Source: Rhabditoides inermis
Lineage: Eukaryota > Nematoda > Chromadorea > Rhabditida > Rhabditidae
DNA length: 64,000 nt
NCBI GenBank assembly: GCA_963966185.1
Contig: CAWZYM010000151.1
Location: 691,501-755,500, forward strand
Reading direction: 5' to 3'
The notes below the pieces were generated by a model. That model saw only the letters and a program-made list of their open reading frames with translations, was not told the DNA's origin and ran no database searches. Below, in pieces: positions 1 through 14,769 of the stretch (position 1 is the stretch's first letter; each line of letters starts with the position of its first letter). A program made the position numbers and the translations under genes.

Positions 1-1019
1 GGTTTCACGGTCGCTAACCGATGGCCGCTTTTTACTGATGAGAGCGGAGTGCCTTTGAGCATATCTGATATCTCTCTGTGTTTTTCACCCGCTGCAAAGT
101 GTATCCGTTCGAGTAGCGAGAGTGTTTCAAGGGAGACGCGAGGGTGAGATGGCAACTGTTGCCGGCGCGGCGAGGGAGCGTGCTGATCGCAGAGGGCGCC
201 GACACGACTAGGGGATAGAGTGAAACGTATGACTAAACCGCCCTTGACCCCCGCGTCTCTGCCACTCTCTCCACTCTCGCCCCCTACTCTGGATTGCAGA
301 TATCCCCCACTGATTATGTGTGCCGCCTGTGGGTGGGAAGATGTGGTGATGGGAAGGATTGATTGCTCGCGTTGTGTACAGTATCGATATCGAGGGGGAG
401 CTGACTTGGCTTGCTTTAGCTCTTCTCTCGGCACAAAACGCCACTTTGGAATTTCACGTAATGATAACGTGGCGACATAGTGGAAGCCTGGACGGGGCGC
501 TGGTGATAAGGGTATATTGTTATTTGGGGAGAGTGGTGATTAGCAATGGATTGGGTGGAGGGACTGAAATGGGTTGGGAAAAAAGGCTGCGAGGGGGAAG
601 CGGGAACAGAAAATACAATGGCATTGCACAGAGGGGTGAGAGGGAAAGCGGAGATGAGGGAGGGAAGAAAGGACAGCGGGAAGCATGGCAAAAAAGATGA
701 TGACTGCGGCAGGGGGCTCAGCTGCGACTGCGAGGGACAAAAAGAGAGAGGGGAAAGGAAAATGAAAAAAAAAGAGAAGCGGTCGCCTCCCTCTCCAGGC
801 GAGACGACATTGGAAATCGAAACGGAGTCGGAGTTGGAGGAATAGGGGAATGAATAGGAGGAAGATGTTGCATGTTTTTGGAACTTGGGAGCAGTATGTT
901 TCAAAGATGGTTAAAATGCAGAGATCGTTATAATTTGTAATAAACTGATAAGGATAAAGTGAGTTAGACAAAATGACAACAATAAAACATTAAACATATG
1001 TGAGTGTGTTGTGTTTCAG
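1..1019 (+). other. spectrin intron (5' part outside window)
   Basis: No spectrin-like coding sequence is visible here. The N-terminal exon of alpha-spectrin (start codon, tetramerisation helix) should lie further upstream. The stretch holds one copy of the TGAAACGTAT motif (221-230) and a purine-rich run near 555-845. The acceptor at 1018-1019 leads directly into coding sequence of the first spectrin repeat. Confidence 0.7.
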
Positions 1020-4000
1020 GCGAAGATGCAGAAGCACGAGGCGTTCGAGGCTGAGGTGCGCGCGCACGAGAAGACGATCCTCAACCTGGACAAGACGGGC
1101 AACGGAATGATACAGCACGGACACTTCGCATCCGACGTCATCAAGGTATGAGGGGGGATGATAATAAAAACTCATGGTTCATGGTCCATTATTGTTGTTA
1201 ATTGTGAATGCTACATTGGTTGGGGTTGAATCGTATTTTTGCAGTTTTGAGTGGAACACATTCGGACAGTTGGACAGTAGTAATGGTGTATTGCGTTGCA
1301 GAAGCGTCTGGAGGAGCTGCACGCGCTATGGGACAAGCTGATGTTCAAGCTGAAGGACAAGGGGGTGAAGCTGGAGCAGGCGCTCAAGCTCCTCCACTAC
1401 CTCCGACAGTGCGACGAGCTACTCTACTGGATCAGGGATAAGGTAAGGGGGGAGGGGAGAGTATTATGAGGAATGAGGGTGCAGGGTAACGAGATTCGGC
1501 CCGGTGGTGTGGACGAGGTGAGTTGTGTTTGTGATAGTAGATGAACTTAGCGGCACACTTTGGATAGTCAAGAAGAGAACTAACAGTGTGATAGAATAGT
1601 TGGGAAGAGTGAGTAGTTCAAGTCTTCATTGACCTGGTTGTCATTGCAGGAGGCGATGGTGAAGACGGAGGATATGGGCATGGACCTGGAGCACGTGGAG
1701 GTGCTGCAGAGGAAGTTCGACGACTTCCTCAAGGAGCTCGGAAACCACCACTACCGGTCAGTGGAGGGGAAGATGTGGTGCGAGAGAGACGAAGGCTCGG
1801 AGTAAACTGTGAAGTTGAATAGTATGAAAAGTGGGAGTGAACTGTTGTGGTATTCAGCATCAACGAGATCAACACGGCTGCGGACAAGCTGGTGGAGGAC
1901 GGACACACCGAGCACGACCAGATATACAAGGTGGGGGAAGTTGGGTGATGCGAGTCAGGTGTGATTGAATCCGTCATAGGAGTGTTGTATAAGGTGGAGG
2001 TTGAAGCGTAGAGTTCATGAGTCTTGGTGTCATCTCATCTCATCAGTAGGGACTATTATAAAACATTTTTAGTTTTGAATGCAGTTATCACCTGAAACGT
2101 ATTTGCTATGCATGATTAATGCAAGGAGTTTGGAACAAAAAGAGTATCAACGATTGTCGGATATGGTTAGAGGGTGATACGTACGTTTTGTGAGTTTGAG
2201 AAAATTACGCGGCCTGTCTCGTAATTGCTATGCATGAATGTATGATTACTTTAAACGTGAAATGTGCCGTGTAGACGTGTGCTATGGTTTGAGAAGCGCG
2301 ACGAGGTGAACGAGGCGTGGCACGAGCTGAACACGCTGGCGTCGACCCGCAGGGAGGGCCTGTTTGGGGCACAGCAGGTGCAGCGCTTCAACCGCGACGC
2401 CGACGAGACACTCTCCTGGATCGCCGAGAAGGTGAGCGGCTGTTTGTTGTTTTTAATGTTGCTCATCATTGTTGTCGCTATTATCTGTTATTTGGTTTTT
2501 ATGTATGCGTGTAGCCTATTTTACATGGTTTTAGGACGCTGTTCTGTCGTCGGACGACTTTGGCCGCGACCTGAACAATGTGCAGGCGCTGCAGAGGAAG
2601 CACGAGGGAACCGAGAGGGACCTGGCTGCTCTCGGTGAGTGGAGAGGGAGGGCAGAGAGAGAGAGGGGGGGGGGGGAATGTGATTGACTGACTGCTTTCA
2701 GAGGGCAAGATGGTTCAGCTGGAGAAGGAGTGCGAGCGTCTCGCCACCACCCACCCCGACCGGTGAGTAGCGATACTTATTTGATCCGTGAATTATTACA
2801 TTTTTTCGTGAATCGCAAAGAATGATTGACAACACTTTACCATTTGAGTGATATAAAGCATGTGGAACATATTATGTACTATCTATAATGTGATGTGTAT
2901 CGTTGTAGCGCTGATCTGATCGCTGCCAAGCAGCGGGAGGCGCTCAACCAGTGGGACGCGTTGAAGAGGAAGGCGGCTGCCAGGAAGGACGGGCTCGACA
3001 AGAGCTACGCCCTGCACAGGTTCCTCGCCGACTACCGCGACCTCGTCAGCTGGATCAACGACATGAAGGTGCGTGGATAGGGGTACTGTAGTGAATTGGG
3101 GGTGCTGTAGTTACTGTTTTTCTTTCAGTTCTCAACGGCGTGAAAGTGGTTACTTGGTATTGTAGCCATAGTGTGTACTGTAACCATTACCCTCGTCACC
3201 TCGTCTATTTCAGGCGGTGATCTCTGCGGACGAGCTGGCCAAGGACGTTGCGGGTGCGGAGGCTCTGCTGGAGGCTCACCAAGAGCACAAGGGAGAGATC
3301 GACGCGAGGGAGGACTCGTTCCAGCAGGCGGCAGACGCCGGAGACAGACTGCTCCAGGACGGGGTCGGGGAGGGAGACGAGGTGGGTGGGGGAGGAGGGG
3401 ATGGGGTAAGACGACGATTGATATCATGCTAGAGATGATGGGTTAGGGTTGTCTAGGAAACGTGGATTTTGCAGGTTTAAAGCAATTGAGGGTTTACCTA
3501 ATACTACATTGAAGTTCCATCGTTTTTTTTTGTATTTCTTGAAGTAATTAGGCTAATGCCTGAAACATACAATTTGTGTAAGTTTACACTTGTTGTTTGC
3601 AGGTTCGCCAGAAGCTGGACAAGCTGGCGGCCGAGAAGGCTGCCCTTCTGGCGCTGTGGGAGGAGCGCCGCATCCTGTACGAGCAGTGCATGGACCTGCA
3701 GCTGTTCTACCGCGACACGGACCAAGCGGAGACGTGGATGAACAAGCAGGAGGCGTTCCTCGCCAACGACGACCTCGGAGACTCGCTCGACTCGGTCGAG
3801 TCGCTCATCAAGAAGCACGAGGACTTTGAGAAGTCTCTCGCCGCCCAGGAGGAGAAGATCAACGCGCTGGACGAGTTCGCGACGAAGCTGATCCAGGGAC
3901 AGCACTACGCGGCGCCGGATGTGTCGGCCAGGCGACAGGCGCTGCTGGCCCGGAGGCAGAAGCTGCTCGACAGGGCGGCGGACAGAAGGAAGAAGCTGGC

Positions 4001-6448
4001 CGAGAGCTACAAGAGACAGCAGTTCGACCGCGACTGCGACGAGATGGTGGGCTGGATGAAGGAGAAGCTGAAGACGGCCCGCGACGACAGCTACCTCGAC
4101 CCCACCAACATCCGCGGCAAGCTACACAAGCACAACAACTTCGAGCAGGAGCTCAAGGCCAACCGGAACAGGCTCGACGACATCAACGCCACTGGGGCAG
4201 ACATCATCGATGGAGGAGAGTTCGCCGCCGATCATGTGAGTAGCGATGGGGGTATGGATCGAAAGAAGCTACATTGTGTAACGAGCTCCAATCTTGAATG
4301 TGGTGATTGAACGAAGCGTATTTTTTTGAGAGAAAGAGTCTCTGCGACGTGACGTATTGCTACAGAAAAAAATGAACATATAATAACCGTTTTGTGTAAC
4401 ATAGTAATCATGTATTATAATGTGGTTGACTGTTTCGGCATTGCAGAATGTAGGTAGAATGTATTGCAGCTGCAGGTGAAGTTGCAATCGATGTGGTTGA
4501 CCCTTGTCTCGGTTGCAGGTCAAGTCCCGTCTGGCCGAGGTGGACCAGCTGTGGGCGGAGCTGGTGGAAGCGACGCAGCAGAAGGGCGCCAAGCTGCGCG
4601 ACGCCGGAGAGGAACAGCAGTTTAACAGGAACGTCGAGGACGTCGAGCTATGGCTCAGCGAGCTCGAGGGACAGGTGAGGAGAGGGAGAGAGGGGGGCTG
4701 TGGAGAGAGAGAGAGGGGGGAGAGAGAAAGAGAGAGAGGGGGGGGGTGGAGAGAGATTTGTTGTTTGCAGTTTGCATCCTTTCCCGGATTTGGATGAGAT
4801 TTAGATGTGGATTATCAGAAATCGGAACAGCTCTTTTCTGTACAGTCCAATCACATTCCCGTATGCAGGTTGCCTCGGAGGACTTTGGCAAGGATCTGGT
4901 GTCGGTGCAGAACCTGCAGAAGAAGATTGGCCTGCTGGAGAACGACTTCCTCGCCCACCAGGACAGGATCGAGGGCATCAAGAGCGCCTCCCAGAAGTGA
5001 GTGCTGAGAGGAGTAGTGGGTGGAGACGGTTGGCGCTGAGACTATGACATTACCTTCCCTCATTCATATCCCTGTTAGAAAATGGGGGATATGATGATCA
5101 GAATTGAACACTTGAAACTTGATGGTGTTGACGCATGCTTATTACAGGTTCGAGGAGGACGAGCACTTCAACGCGCCGGTGATTGTGCGCAAGCAGGAGG
5201 CGCTCATGTCCCGCTACGAACAGCTGCGAGCCCCGCTGGAGAAGAGGAAGAACAAGCTGGGCGACTCGCTGCAGGGCAACCAGCTGTTCCGAGACATGGA
5301 GGACGAGCTGGCGTGGATTCGCGAGAAGGAGCAGGTAGGGGAGGGGGAGAGGGGGGGGGGGGAGATGACGTCATCATTCTACAGGTGGCTCAGTCGACGA
5401 ACCGCGGCCGCGACCTGATCGGCGTGCAGAACCTGATCAAGAAGCACCAGGCACTCATCGCCGAGATCGCCCACCACGAGAGCCAGCTGGAGAGCGTGTG
5501 TCAGGCAGCCGACGAGATGATCAAGGTACGCAGGGTTACGGTAGACGGAGGGTATACGGTATGCTTATTGCAGGCCGGCCACTTCCTGGCGCCCGAGATC
5601 CGCGACAAGTTGGCGCAGGTGAAGGACAACTGGCGCAACCTGAAGACCAAGGCCGACAAGAGGAAGACGGACCTGGCTGACTCGCTACAGGTATGGGAGA
5701 GGGCAGGGGGAGGAGGAAAAAAAAGTAAATGAGATGTTTGACACAAATTGTTGAGGTGGATTATTTTGGAGATATCAGATAGACAGAGCAAAAAATTATT
5801 TACGCCGAGTGTCCTCGTGTCTTGGCACATTGGAGAAACTTATTTTATACTGGCAGTATTTTATGCCGATTACTACTGACATGTCGATACATACGACATA
5901 CGTGGAACTGCCTCCATAGTGGTCTCCGTGGCTTGGCACATGGGTGAAACATATTTGAATTGGCCTATTATAGACGTGTGTTTTCAGGCGCACCAGTACC
6001 TGGCGGACGCGAACGAGGCGGACTCGTGGATGGGCGAGAAGGAGCCGATCGTGGGCAGCACGGACTACGGCAAGGACGAGGACTCGGCAGAGGCTCTGCT
6101 CAAGAAGCACCGCGCCCTCCTCTCCGACCTGGACGCCTTCAAAGGCACGATCGAGGAGCTGCGCAAGCAGGCCAGCCAGTGCAAGTACCAAGAGCAGCCC
6201 GTCGGACAGCTCGGTCAGTAGAGGGGGGGGATAAAGAGGAGAATGGGAGTGGAAGAGCATACGTGTTTTCAGTCGTGAAGATGAAGATGAAAATTATTAG
6301 TGGTTTGTTTATATGAAGAGAAATGATTTCATGTAACACTCGTTTTGCAGGCCGCGACTGCGTGCTTGCCCTGTACGACTACCAGGAGAAGTCTCCCCGC
6401 GAGGTGTCGATGAAGAAGGGCGACGTGCTGACCCTGCTGAACGCGTCG

Positions 6449-6480
<32 letters not shown>

Positions 6481-8558
6481 CCGACAGGGATTCGTACCCG
6501 CCGCATACGTCAAGCGCATCGAGCCCGGAGCGGCGCAGATGCACTCGCAGCAGCAGGTGAGGAGGGAGGGGGGGAGAGGGAGAAGGGGTGTACTGTACTC
6601 TCCTCTCCTGCAGGTGAACTCGATCGGAGGCAAGCAGAACGAGATCGAGGACAAGTACCGCCGGCTGATGATGCTCGGAGAGACGAGGAAGAGGTGAGGA
6701 AGGATTGATGTTGTCTGTTGTGAAGATATTCGAACCACTGTTGTGTTGAGTGGTTGGAGGTTAGATTGATGGGGTGAAACGTATAGTGTTAATTACAATG
6801 TGCTACGGACTACGGTCACAGAACAGGCATTGGCGAACTCTTTCTCTGTAATCGTTAGGTTCACCTTGAAACGTATTACGTATCTGACCGAGTTGGATGT
6901 ATTGATTGTGTTTGCAGGAAGCTGGAGGAAGCGTGCAAGGGCTACCAGCTCCTTCGTGAGGCCAACGACCTCGCCGACTGGATCCGCTCCAGGGTACGTC
7001 GACTGGATATTGATCGACCCTATTGATTGATCCTGTACTTATTGATTTTCCTGATTATAGACTGAAATGGCGGACGTAAGTTTGACGACACACTCACACT
7101 TTTTTGCTTCTCAATTTTTCTAAGCGCCGCTTTGTACTACTTTTGTAATCTCATTTCTTACCCTCTTATGATTCGGTGGAAGTCGGCTGGTCACACTTGT
7201 GTATCCACACAATCGCTTTTGCTTGATGTACGATGTTTACCACTCTATTGACACCTGTGAGAGAAGGAAACGAGTGAGAGAGAGAGAGAGAAGACAGAAG
7301 AGAGGAGTGTAGATGAGCTGAATGTAGTTTTGTTCCATGCGTTGTGACGTCATCATAGATGGAGACGACGTGAGTGGGAGCAGTGTTGATTGTGTGTTGT
7401 TCAGGAGGCGATCGCTGCCCAGCAGGAGATTGGCACGGATCTCGAGCAGGTCGAGATCCTCCAGAAGAAGTTCGACGACTTCAAGGTGGGTAAGACGATA
7501 TAGGAATTAGGAATTGCAAATGGTGATAGGTTACTAGTTGTAAGAGTATTAATGATAGAACGTGAAATTGTGTAGAAGAGCCAGTGTAAAAGCGGTATTG
7601 TTGACTGTCTTAAAACCGATGCGAGTATGCGGCATTGAAGCGTATTGTGTCCAGATGTCCAGAAACATGTTTGCTTGTGACACTGTGTAATAACGAGTGA
7701 GGCGGATCGAGAGGGAGTAATCGAGTAATTGATGTTGGGCGACAAGTGTTATGTGTGAATACTAGTATATCTTATCCTATCTCTAATCACTGTGTATTTG
7801 CAGGGTGACCTGAAGGCGAACGAGGTGCGCCTGCAGGAGATGAACCAGATCGCCACTGCCCTCACCTCGGTCGGACAGACGGAGACTGCCGTGCGCATCC
7901 GACAGCAGATTGACGATCTGAATGCGAGGTCAGTGGGTGGAGGGTGTTGTTGCTCTGGATGCAATTAGAGAGGGCGCGCAGCGCCCTCTCTTTTGGCTTA
8001 GGATAAGGCTCGCGCCAGAATTTTCAAGAAGCTATATCCAAAAATCATGTTAGCAGGAATGTGAACTCATCCAATTCATGTTAGTTAGATTCGCACGGTT
8101 CCGTAGGCCAGATCACTAATTGATGGCATCTTTGTATCTTTTCTCTGAAAGAAGTTATGAGCGATCTCGCGCACCCATGAGGTGAGAGGCCAGCGTGTGG
8201 GTGGGTGGGTGTCGTGTCCGGTAACGCTGACTCTCTCCCGAAAGCGTACTCTCTCGGCGTTTTCTGCCCGTGTTCTCCAACTCGCACTTTGAGTGTAGTT
8301 CGCCCCGCCGCCGCCAGCGTCTAATTCGCGCCGGGTTTGCGTTGTTTTGGGTCCGCCAACTATAACCAGGAGAAAGAGCGCAGTAGGCGCGACTCCGAAC
8401 GGTAGTGAGAAAATATGTGGGGAAAAACGTTTTTGTGAAACGTAACGGCGATCCGAAACGTAACGTGTGATCTGTGGTACATGAGAGTAAGAAGAGAGAA
8501 AACGGCCGAGAGTTTGTGTTAGTATTTGTCAACGTTGATAGAAGAGCAGAAAATATAA

Positions 8559-8604
<46 letters not shown>

Positions 8605-8668
8605 GCAGAAGTGAGAGAGTGAAAGAGTGAGAGAGAGAACAGTGTGAGAGAGTGAGAGAGAACAGTGT

Positions 8669-8721
<53 letters not shown>

Positions 8722-9071
8722 AACAGTGAAAAAGAGAGAAGGGACAAAGAGAAGGAGAGAACAGAGTGAGTGAGAGATAGTAGTTTTTGATAAAATCCAT
8801 ATGAATAGTCATAATTCAGCACATATTCAAAATTTCCATGAAATTTAACAAAAGGACATATATTTTCTTTAAAAAGTACTTGCGTAAACAAATGAACTTT
8901 GTCTTGTCCCAATGCAGCAAAAGCACATGCATAAAGCGTTTACAAATACTAACACAAACCTGCGCATAACGGACAGTGGACATTAACCGATGAAATATAA
9001 CAATACAAATGAATAACGCCATACGTCCATATTAGAGAGAGAGAGAAGACAGAGAGAGAGGAAAGAGAGAA

Positions 9072-9119
<48 letters not shown>

Positions 9120-12100
9120 AAGAGAGAGGCGCAGGTTTGTGTTAGTATTTGTAAACGCTTTATGCATGTGCTTTTGCTGCATTGGGACAAGACAAAGTTC
9201 ATTTGTTTACGCAAGTACTTTTTAAAGAAAATCGACGAATGAATTGAATTAGCGGTGCAGGTTGTTGAGGTTGTCAAGTGTTTGAAACATATTGTGTGTC
9301 ACTGCATTTGATAATTGGCTTGAAAGAATGGGAATACTGGAATATTAGGGAACAGTTCAGCGGGTATTCTCAAACACAGACAGGACTGACCACATCTGTC
9401 TCTGTTATACTTGACTGTCTTTTGTGGCTGTCACTGAATGCTCTCTGTGTCAGATGGCGTGCTCTGGAGGAGCAGACGGAGCAGCGCGAGCAGCAGCTGG
9501 ACAACGCGCATGAGGTGCAGCGCTTCCATCGCGACGTCGACGAGACGCGCGACTGGATTCAGGAGAAGGTGTGCAGAGAGGAAGGAGGGGGGAGGGGGTA
9601 GGAGATTCTAGAGGTTAACTCGATGGAATTGTAGGGAACTGATTGTGTGTGGTACATGTTTTCTGGGGAACGTATTTTCAGAGATGTTATTTTTCAGCAG
9701 ATAACCGCTTCCTATTGCAGTGTTGTGTAGATGCGTTGGAATACAATGTAATGGAAACATAATTCACGTGACCACGGTATTTACTTCATGCCACAGCTCT
9801 CTTTTTTTGCCACTGATTGAGGCGCAATTTTCCTTCTATTTTTTTAACCACCACTACATTGCAGGACGACGCTCTGGACTCGGACGACTTTGGCCGCGAC
9901 CTGCGCTCTGTGCAGGCGCTGCAGAGGAAGCACGAGGGAGTGGAGAGGGACCTCGCCGCACTCGGAGACAAGATCAAGAACCTCGACGAGAAGGCCAACC
10001 GCCTCCGACAGAGCCACCCCGAGGCCGCCGAGCAGATATACGACCTCCAGAAGGAGCTTAACCAACAGTGGAACCGGTGAGGGGAGAGAGGGAGGGGAGG
10101 AAATGATCTCTGACTCTTTCAGCCTGACTGCCAAGGCGAACAACCGTAAGGAGAAGCTGCTGGACTCGTACGACTACCAGAGGTACCTGTCCGACTACCG
10201 CGACCTGCAGCAGTGGATCGCCGCCATGAACCAGCTCGTCAGCAGCCAGGAGCTCGCCAACGACGTCACTGGTGAGTGGGCGGGGCCAGAGAGGGCGTGG
10301 CATTGAGACATTGACTATAACCTCTTTCCCAGCGTTGCGAACCAAAGACAATGTCAAGTTTTGGAAGAGTAAGTGGTGGTGGTGGTGGTGGTTGGGAGGG
10401 GACGCGTGCTATGTGGTGGTTGCAGGTGCGGAGGCTCTGCTGGAGCGCCACCAGGAGTACCGCACCGAGATGGACGCGCGCGCCGCCACATTCAATGCAT
10501 TCGACCAGTTCGCTAACCAACTCCTCAACAACAAGCACTACGCCAGCGAGGACATTGCCAAGCGGCAGCAGGATGTGAGTGGGGGGATTGATTGCGGATG
10601 AATGAGGACCGGGACAGACCATTGTAGTGATGAAACAGATTAGGGGAAGGTATGGATGTGAAACGTATCGGAATGGGGAATAATAATGTTTTCATTTTCT
10701 TTTTTTCCATAGGAAGATTGTTAGGATAGGGCAGAATTGGGGTTGATGAATGAGTGAAACATACAATGTGTGTGTTTGTAGGTGCACGACGCGCGCCGCC
10801 GTCTGGAGGACGCGTGGGTGGCGAGGAGGAACGTGCTGGACCAGTGTCTCGAGCTGCAGCTATTCTACAGGGACTCGGAGCAGGTGAGGAGAGAGAGAGA
10901 GAGAGAGAGAAGAAGAGAGCGAGAGAGAGAGAGAAAGAGAGAAAGAATGGAACTGACTGACCCATTCCAGTGCGACAACTGGATGTCGGCTCGCGAGGCG
11001 TTCCTGGCTCAGGAGGACCCGTCGGGCGACAACGTCGAGTCGCTGATCAAGAAGCACGAGGACTTTGACAAGGCGATCGCCGCGCAGCAGGACAAGATGG
11101 CCGGCCTGCAGCAGTTCGCCAAGCTACTCATCGACGCCAACCACTACGACAAGGTACGGGGCGGAGAGAATGTTTCGGAAGGAGAGAGGTCACAATCATT
11201 GGAGGTGTCACTACTGTTTCTGTGTTATGTGGGTGGTGAAACATGTCTTGTCCGATTTAACAAAGAGAACAGTCTACTGAGTCTACTCATCGATTGATGT
11301 GAAAGTGATTGCATGCTAGTATAGGTGGTATGAAACGTAACTATTGTGATGTTGCAGGACGCTGTGGCTGACAAGCTGGCTGCCATCCTCGACCGCTGGG
11401 AGCGTCTGAAGTCGGCGCTGATCGAGAAGAGGAGCAAGCTGGGCGAGTCGCAGACACTGCAGCAGTTCAGCCGAGACGCCGACGAGATCGAGAACTGGAT
11501 CGCCGACAAGTTCCAGGTGGGTGGAGAAGAGGAGCAGGAGGAGGAGGAGCAGAGTGACCGACCCCTTTCAGAAGCTTTTTCAAATGGAATATGAAATGTT
11601 GCGGCCGGTTGGTGACAGTAGATGGTTGGTAGTATGCAACTCACATTGACTCCTTGCAGGTTGCGCAGGAGGAGAACTACCGCGACCCGTCGCACATCCA
11701 GCAGAAGCACCAGAAGCAGCAGGCGTTCGAGGCCGAGCTGGCAGCCAACAGCGACCGGATAGCCACACTCATCTCGGCCGGACAGAACCTCATCGACAGC
11801 AGCAAGGTAGGCAGGGGGGAGGGAGGGGTGTAGGTGAAGAGTGGGGGATTGTAGTGGTGATGGGGCTGCAAGTGCAAGGTATGTATAAGGATCGGTTGAA
11901 TTCTGGTTCCAAAAGTCATTGAGATATTGATGTGTACGTTTCGATGTATTATAGCAGGAGTGCTTGAAACGTATTTGTTGATTGTTCACGAAAATTTTGA
12001 GAGGTTGAATGGGTATGTAGTGGGAGAGTTAGTTTCTAGTTAGAGTAAAGTAGATAAAGAGCGGCAAAGTATCTGTAAATTGCTGGCTGGCTGTGCTATG

Positions 12101-13206
12101 ATTGTAGAGTGGTGGATGGAACGTATTTGTGATGCGGCATTGCAGATATTGGCATATTGGTAACTCTGTTATCGATGCTTTTACGGTTTTGAAACTTATG
12201 ACAAGAAAAATCGTCTTTTGTTCAGTGCTCTGGCGGCGAGGACGCGGTGTCGGCGCGTCTGCAGGCGCTGAACGACCAGTGGGAGCTGCTGGTGAAGACG
12301 ACGTCGGAGAAGAGCTACCGCCTGAAGGAGGCGAACAAGCAGAAGAGCTTCATGGCAGCCGTCAAGGACCTCGAGTTCTGGCTTGGAGAGGCCGAGATCC
12401 TCACGCAGAGCGAGGACTTTGGAAAGGTCAGTCTGGTGGCAGCTTGATTGTAGTAGGTTGTCATCTACTGGTTGCCCAAATACAGTTATAGTGCATATAT
12501 GAATGTGTTGAAACATATCTTTACAGGACCTTGCTTCGGTGGAGAACCTGCTGAAGAAGCAGCAGCTGCTGGAGGCGGACATCAGCGCCCACCAGGACAG
12601 GGTGAACGAGATGAACGGACAGGCCGACGCTCTCCTATCCACCCAACAGTTCACCGGAGACGGAATCGACGAGAGGAGGAAGGTGCGTGAAGGGAAGGGG
12701 ATACGGCTCGCTGAAGAATGTTAGGAAGAAGGGATAGAATGAGTAGGATAATGATGTGATGGTGTAGTGAGATAATGGTTCACTCTTTGCAGGCGATCAA
12801 CAACCGCTACGACAAGGTGAAGGCGGACGCGGCGAAGAGGCGCGACAGACTCGCCAAGGCACTCAACGTGCACCAGTTCTTCCGCGACATCGACGACGAG
12901 GAAAGCTGGATCAAGTGAGTGTTGCGTTCATAAGAAAACGAGGACGTATTGCCATTGGATCTCTTCTCTGGGCCATTAGAGAATAGAGATACTCACATGT
13001 TCTAGGTGTTCTACGTATTATCTAGTAGTGTGGATGGAATCGGTGTGTTTGCAGGGAGAAGCGTCTGCTGGTGTCTTCGGACGACTATGGCCGCGATCTG
13101 CCGGGAGTGCAGAACCTGCGCCGCAAGCACCGCCGTCTCGACACCGAGCTCGCCTCCCACGAACCGCAGGTGAGAGGGGAGAGAGAAAGAGAGAACGAAA
13201 AAGAGT

Positions 13207-13259
<53 letters not shown>

Positions 13260-13838
13260 GACACTCACACGTGTCTTTCAGGTGTCGATGGTGCGCGAGA
13301 AGGCTCTGGAGCTGATCCAGAAGTCGGACGCCGGGGACGCGATCGAGAAGCGCATGCGCGACCTCGAGCAGAACTGGGAGAGGATCCGCGACCTGACGGG
13401 CAACCGCCACCAGAAGCTGAACGAGTCGGAGGAGTTCCAGGAGTTCCTCGGTCGCGTCGAGGAGGAGGAGGCGTGGATGAACGAGAAGCAGCAGATCCTC
13501 GGAAGTGAGTGGACAGAGGGGGGCGGGAGAGAGAGGGTGTGACAAATAGCGACTCACGATTCATTATGTAGCGTTCTCGTGTATGAGGGGAGGTTATGGG
13601 CTGTTGCGTATTTGTTGTTAAACAAGTAATAAGGAAAGTGAAATTTATTGAAATTATTTACCAGTATTGGATACAATTTGTAACTGTTTGCTTGTCAGGC
13701 GACAACCTGGGCGAGAACATGGCCGGCGTGCAGGGACTGCTCAAGAAGCACGGCACATTCGAGGTGGACCTACAGCTGCACGAGCAGAGGATCCGCGACC
13801 TCATCGACCACGGAAAGAAGGTAAGGAGGGGGGGAAGC

Positions 13839-13870
<32 letters not shown>

Positions 13871-14716
13871 AAGGAAGGAGAAAGAGACTGACTCCTTTAT
13901 GTTCCAGCTGATCGCGGAGGGCAACCACCACGGCGCGCACATTGATCAGCGCTGCGAGCAGCTGACGCGTCGTCTGGCCGAGATCGAGGCACTCGCCCAC
14001 AGGAGGCTCGCCCGCCTGCGCGACAACAGCGCCTACATGCAGTTCATGTGGAAGTGCGACGTCGTCGAGAGCTGGATCGGTGAGTATGGGGGTATGTTCC
14101 GTTTACATTGTGGTTCGATGGATTGTAGGTTTCACTGGGTGATTCTATGGCGATATTGTTTTTGCTTAGTCAATTGATGATCGTAATACACAGTTGACTG
14201 AATGGAATGTGTTGTGCTTTCAGCGGAGAAGGAGCAGCAGGTGCGGTCGGACGACTACGGGCGCGACCTGTCGTCAGTGCAGATTCTGATCACGAAGCAG
14301 GAGGCGTTCGACGCGGGTCTGAACGCGTTCGAGCACGAGGGCATCCAGCGGATCACGGAGCTGAAGGACCAGCTGGTAGGGGCCGCCCACCAGCAGTCGC
14401 CTTCCATCGACAAGCGACACGCGAACGTGATCTCGCGCTGGCAGCAGCTGCTCGCCAACAGCGAGGGACGCCGCCAGAAGCTGCTCCGCATGCAGGAGCA
14501 GTTCAAGCAGATCGAGGAGCTATACCTCACCTTCGCCAAGAAGGCGTCCACCTTCAACTCGTGGTTCGAGAACGCCGAGGAGGACCTGACCGATCCGGTG
14601 CGCTGCAACTCGCTCGAGGAGATCAAGGCTCTGAGGGAGGCGCACGCCGAGTTCCAGAGGAGCCTCTCGTCTGCTGAGGACGACTTTAAGCAGCTGCAGG
14701 TGAGAGAGAGAAAGAG

Positions 14717-14769
<53 letters not shown>

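Noticed and set aside
8519..8912. Ser/Leu-rich ORFs over GA/CT repeats (also near 9032, 38240, 43310)
   Set aside because: Translations of simple CT repeats give Ser-Leu or Arg-Glu strings; not genes.
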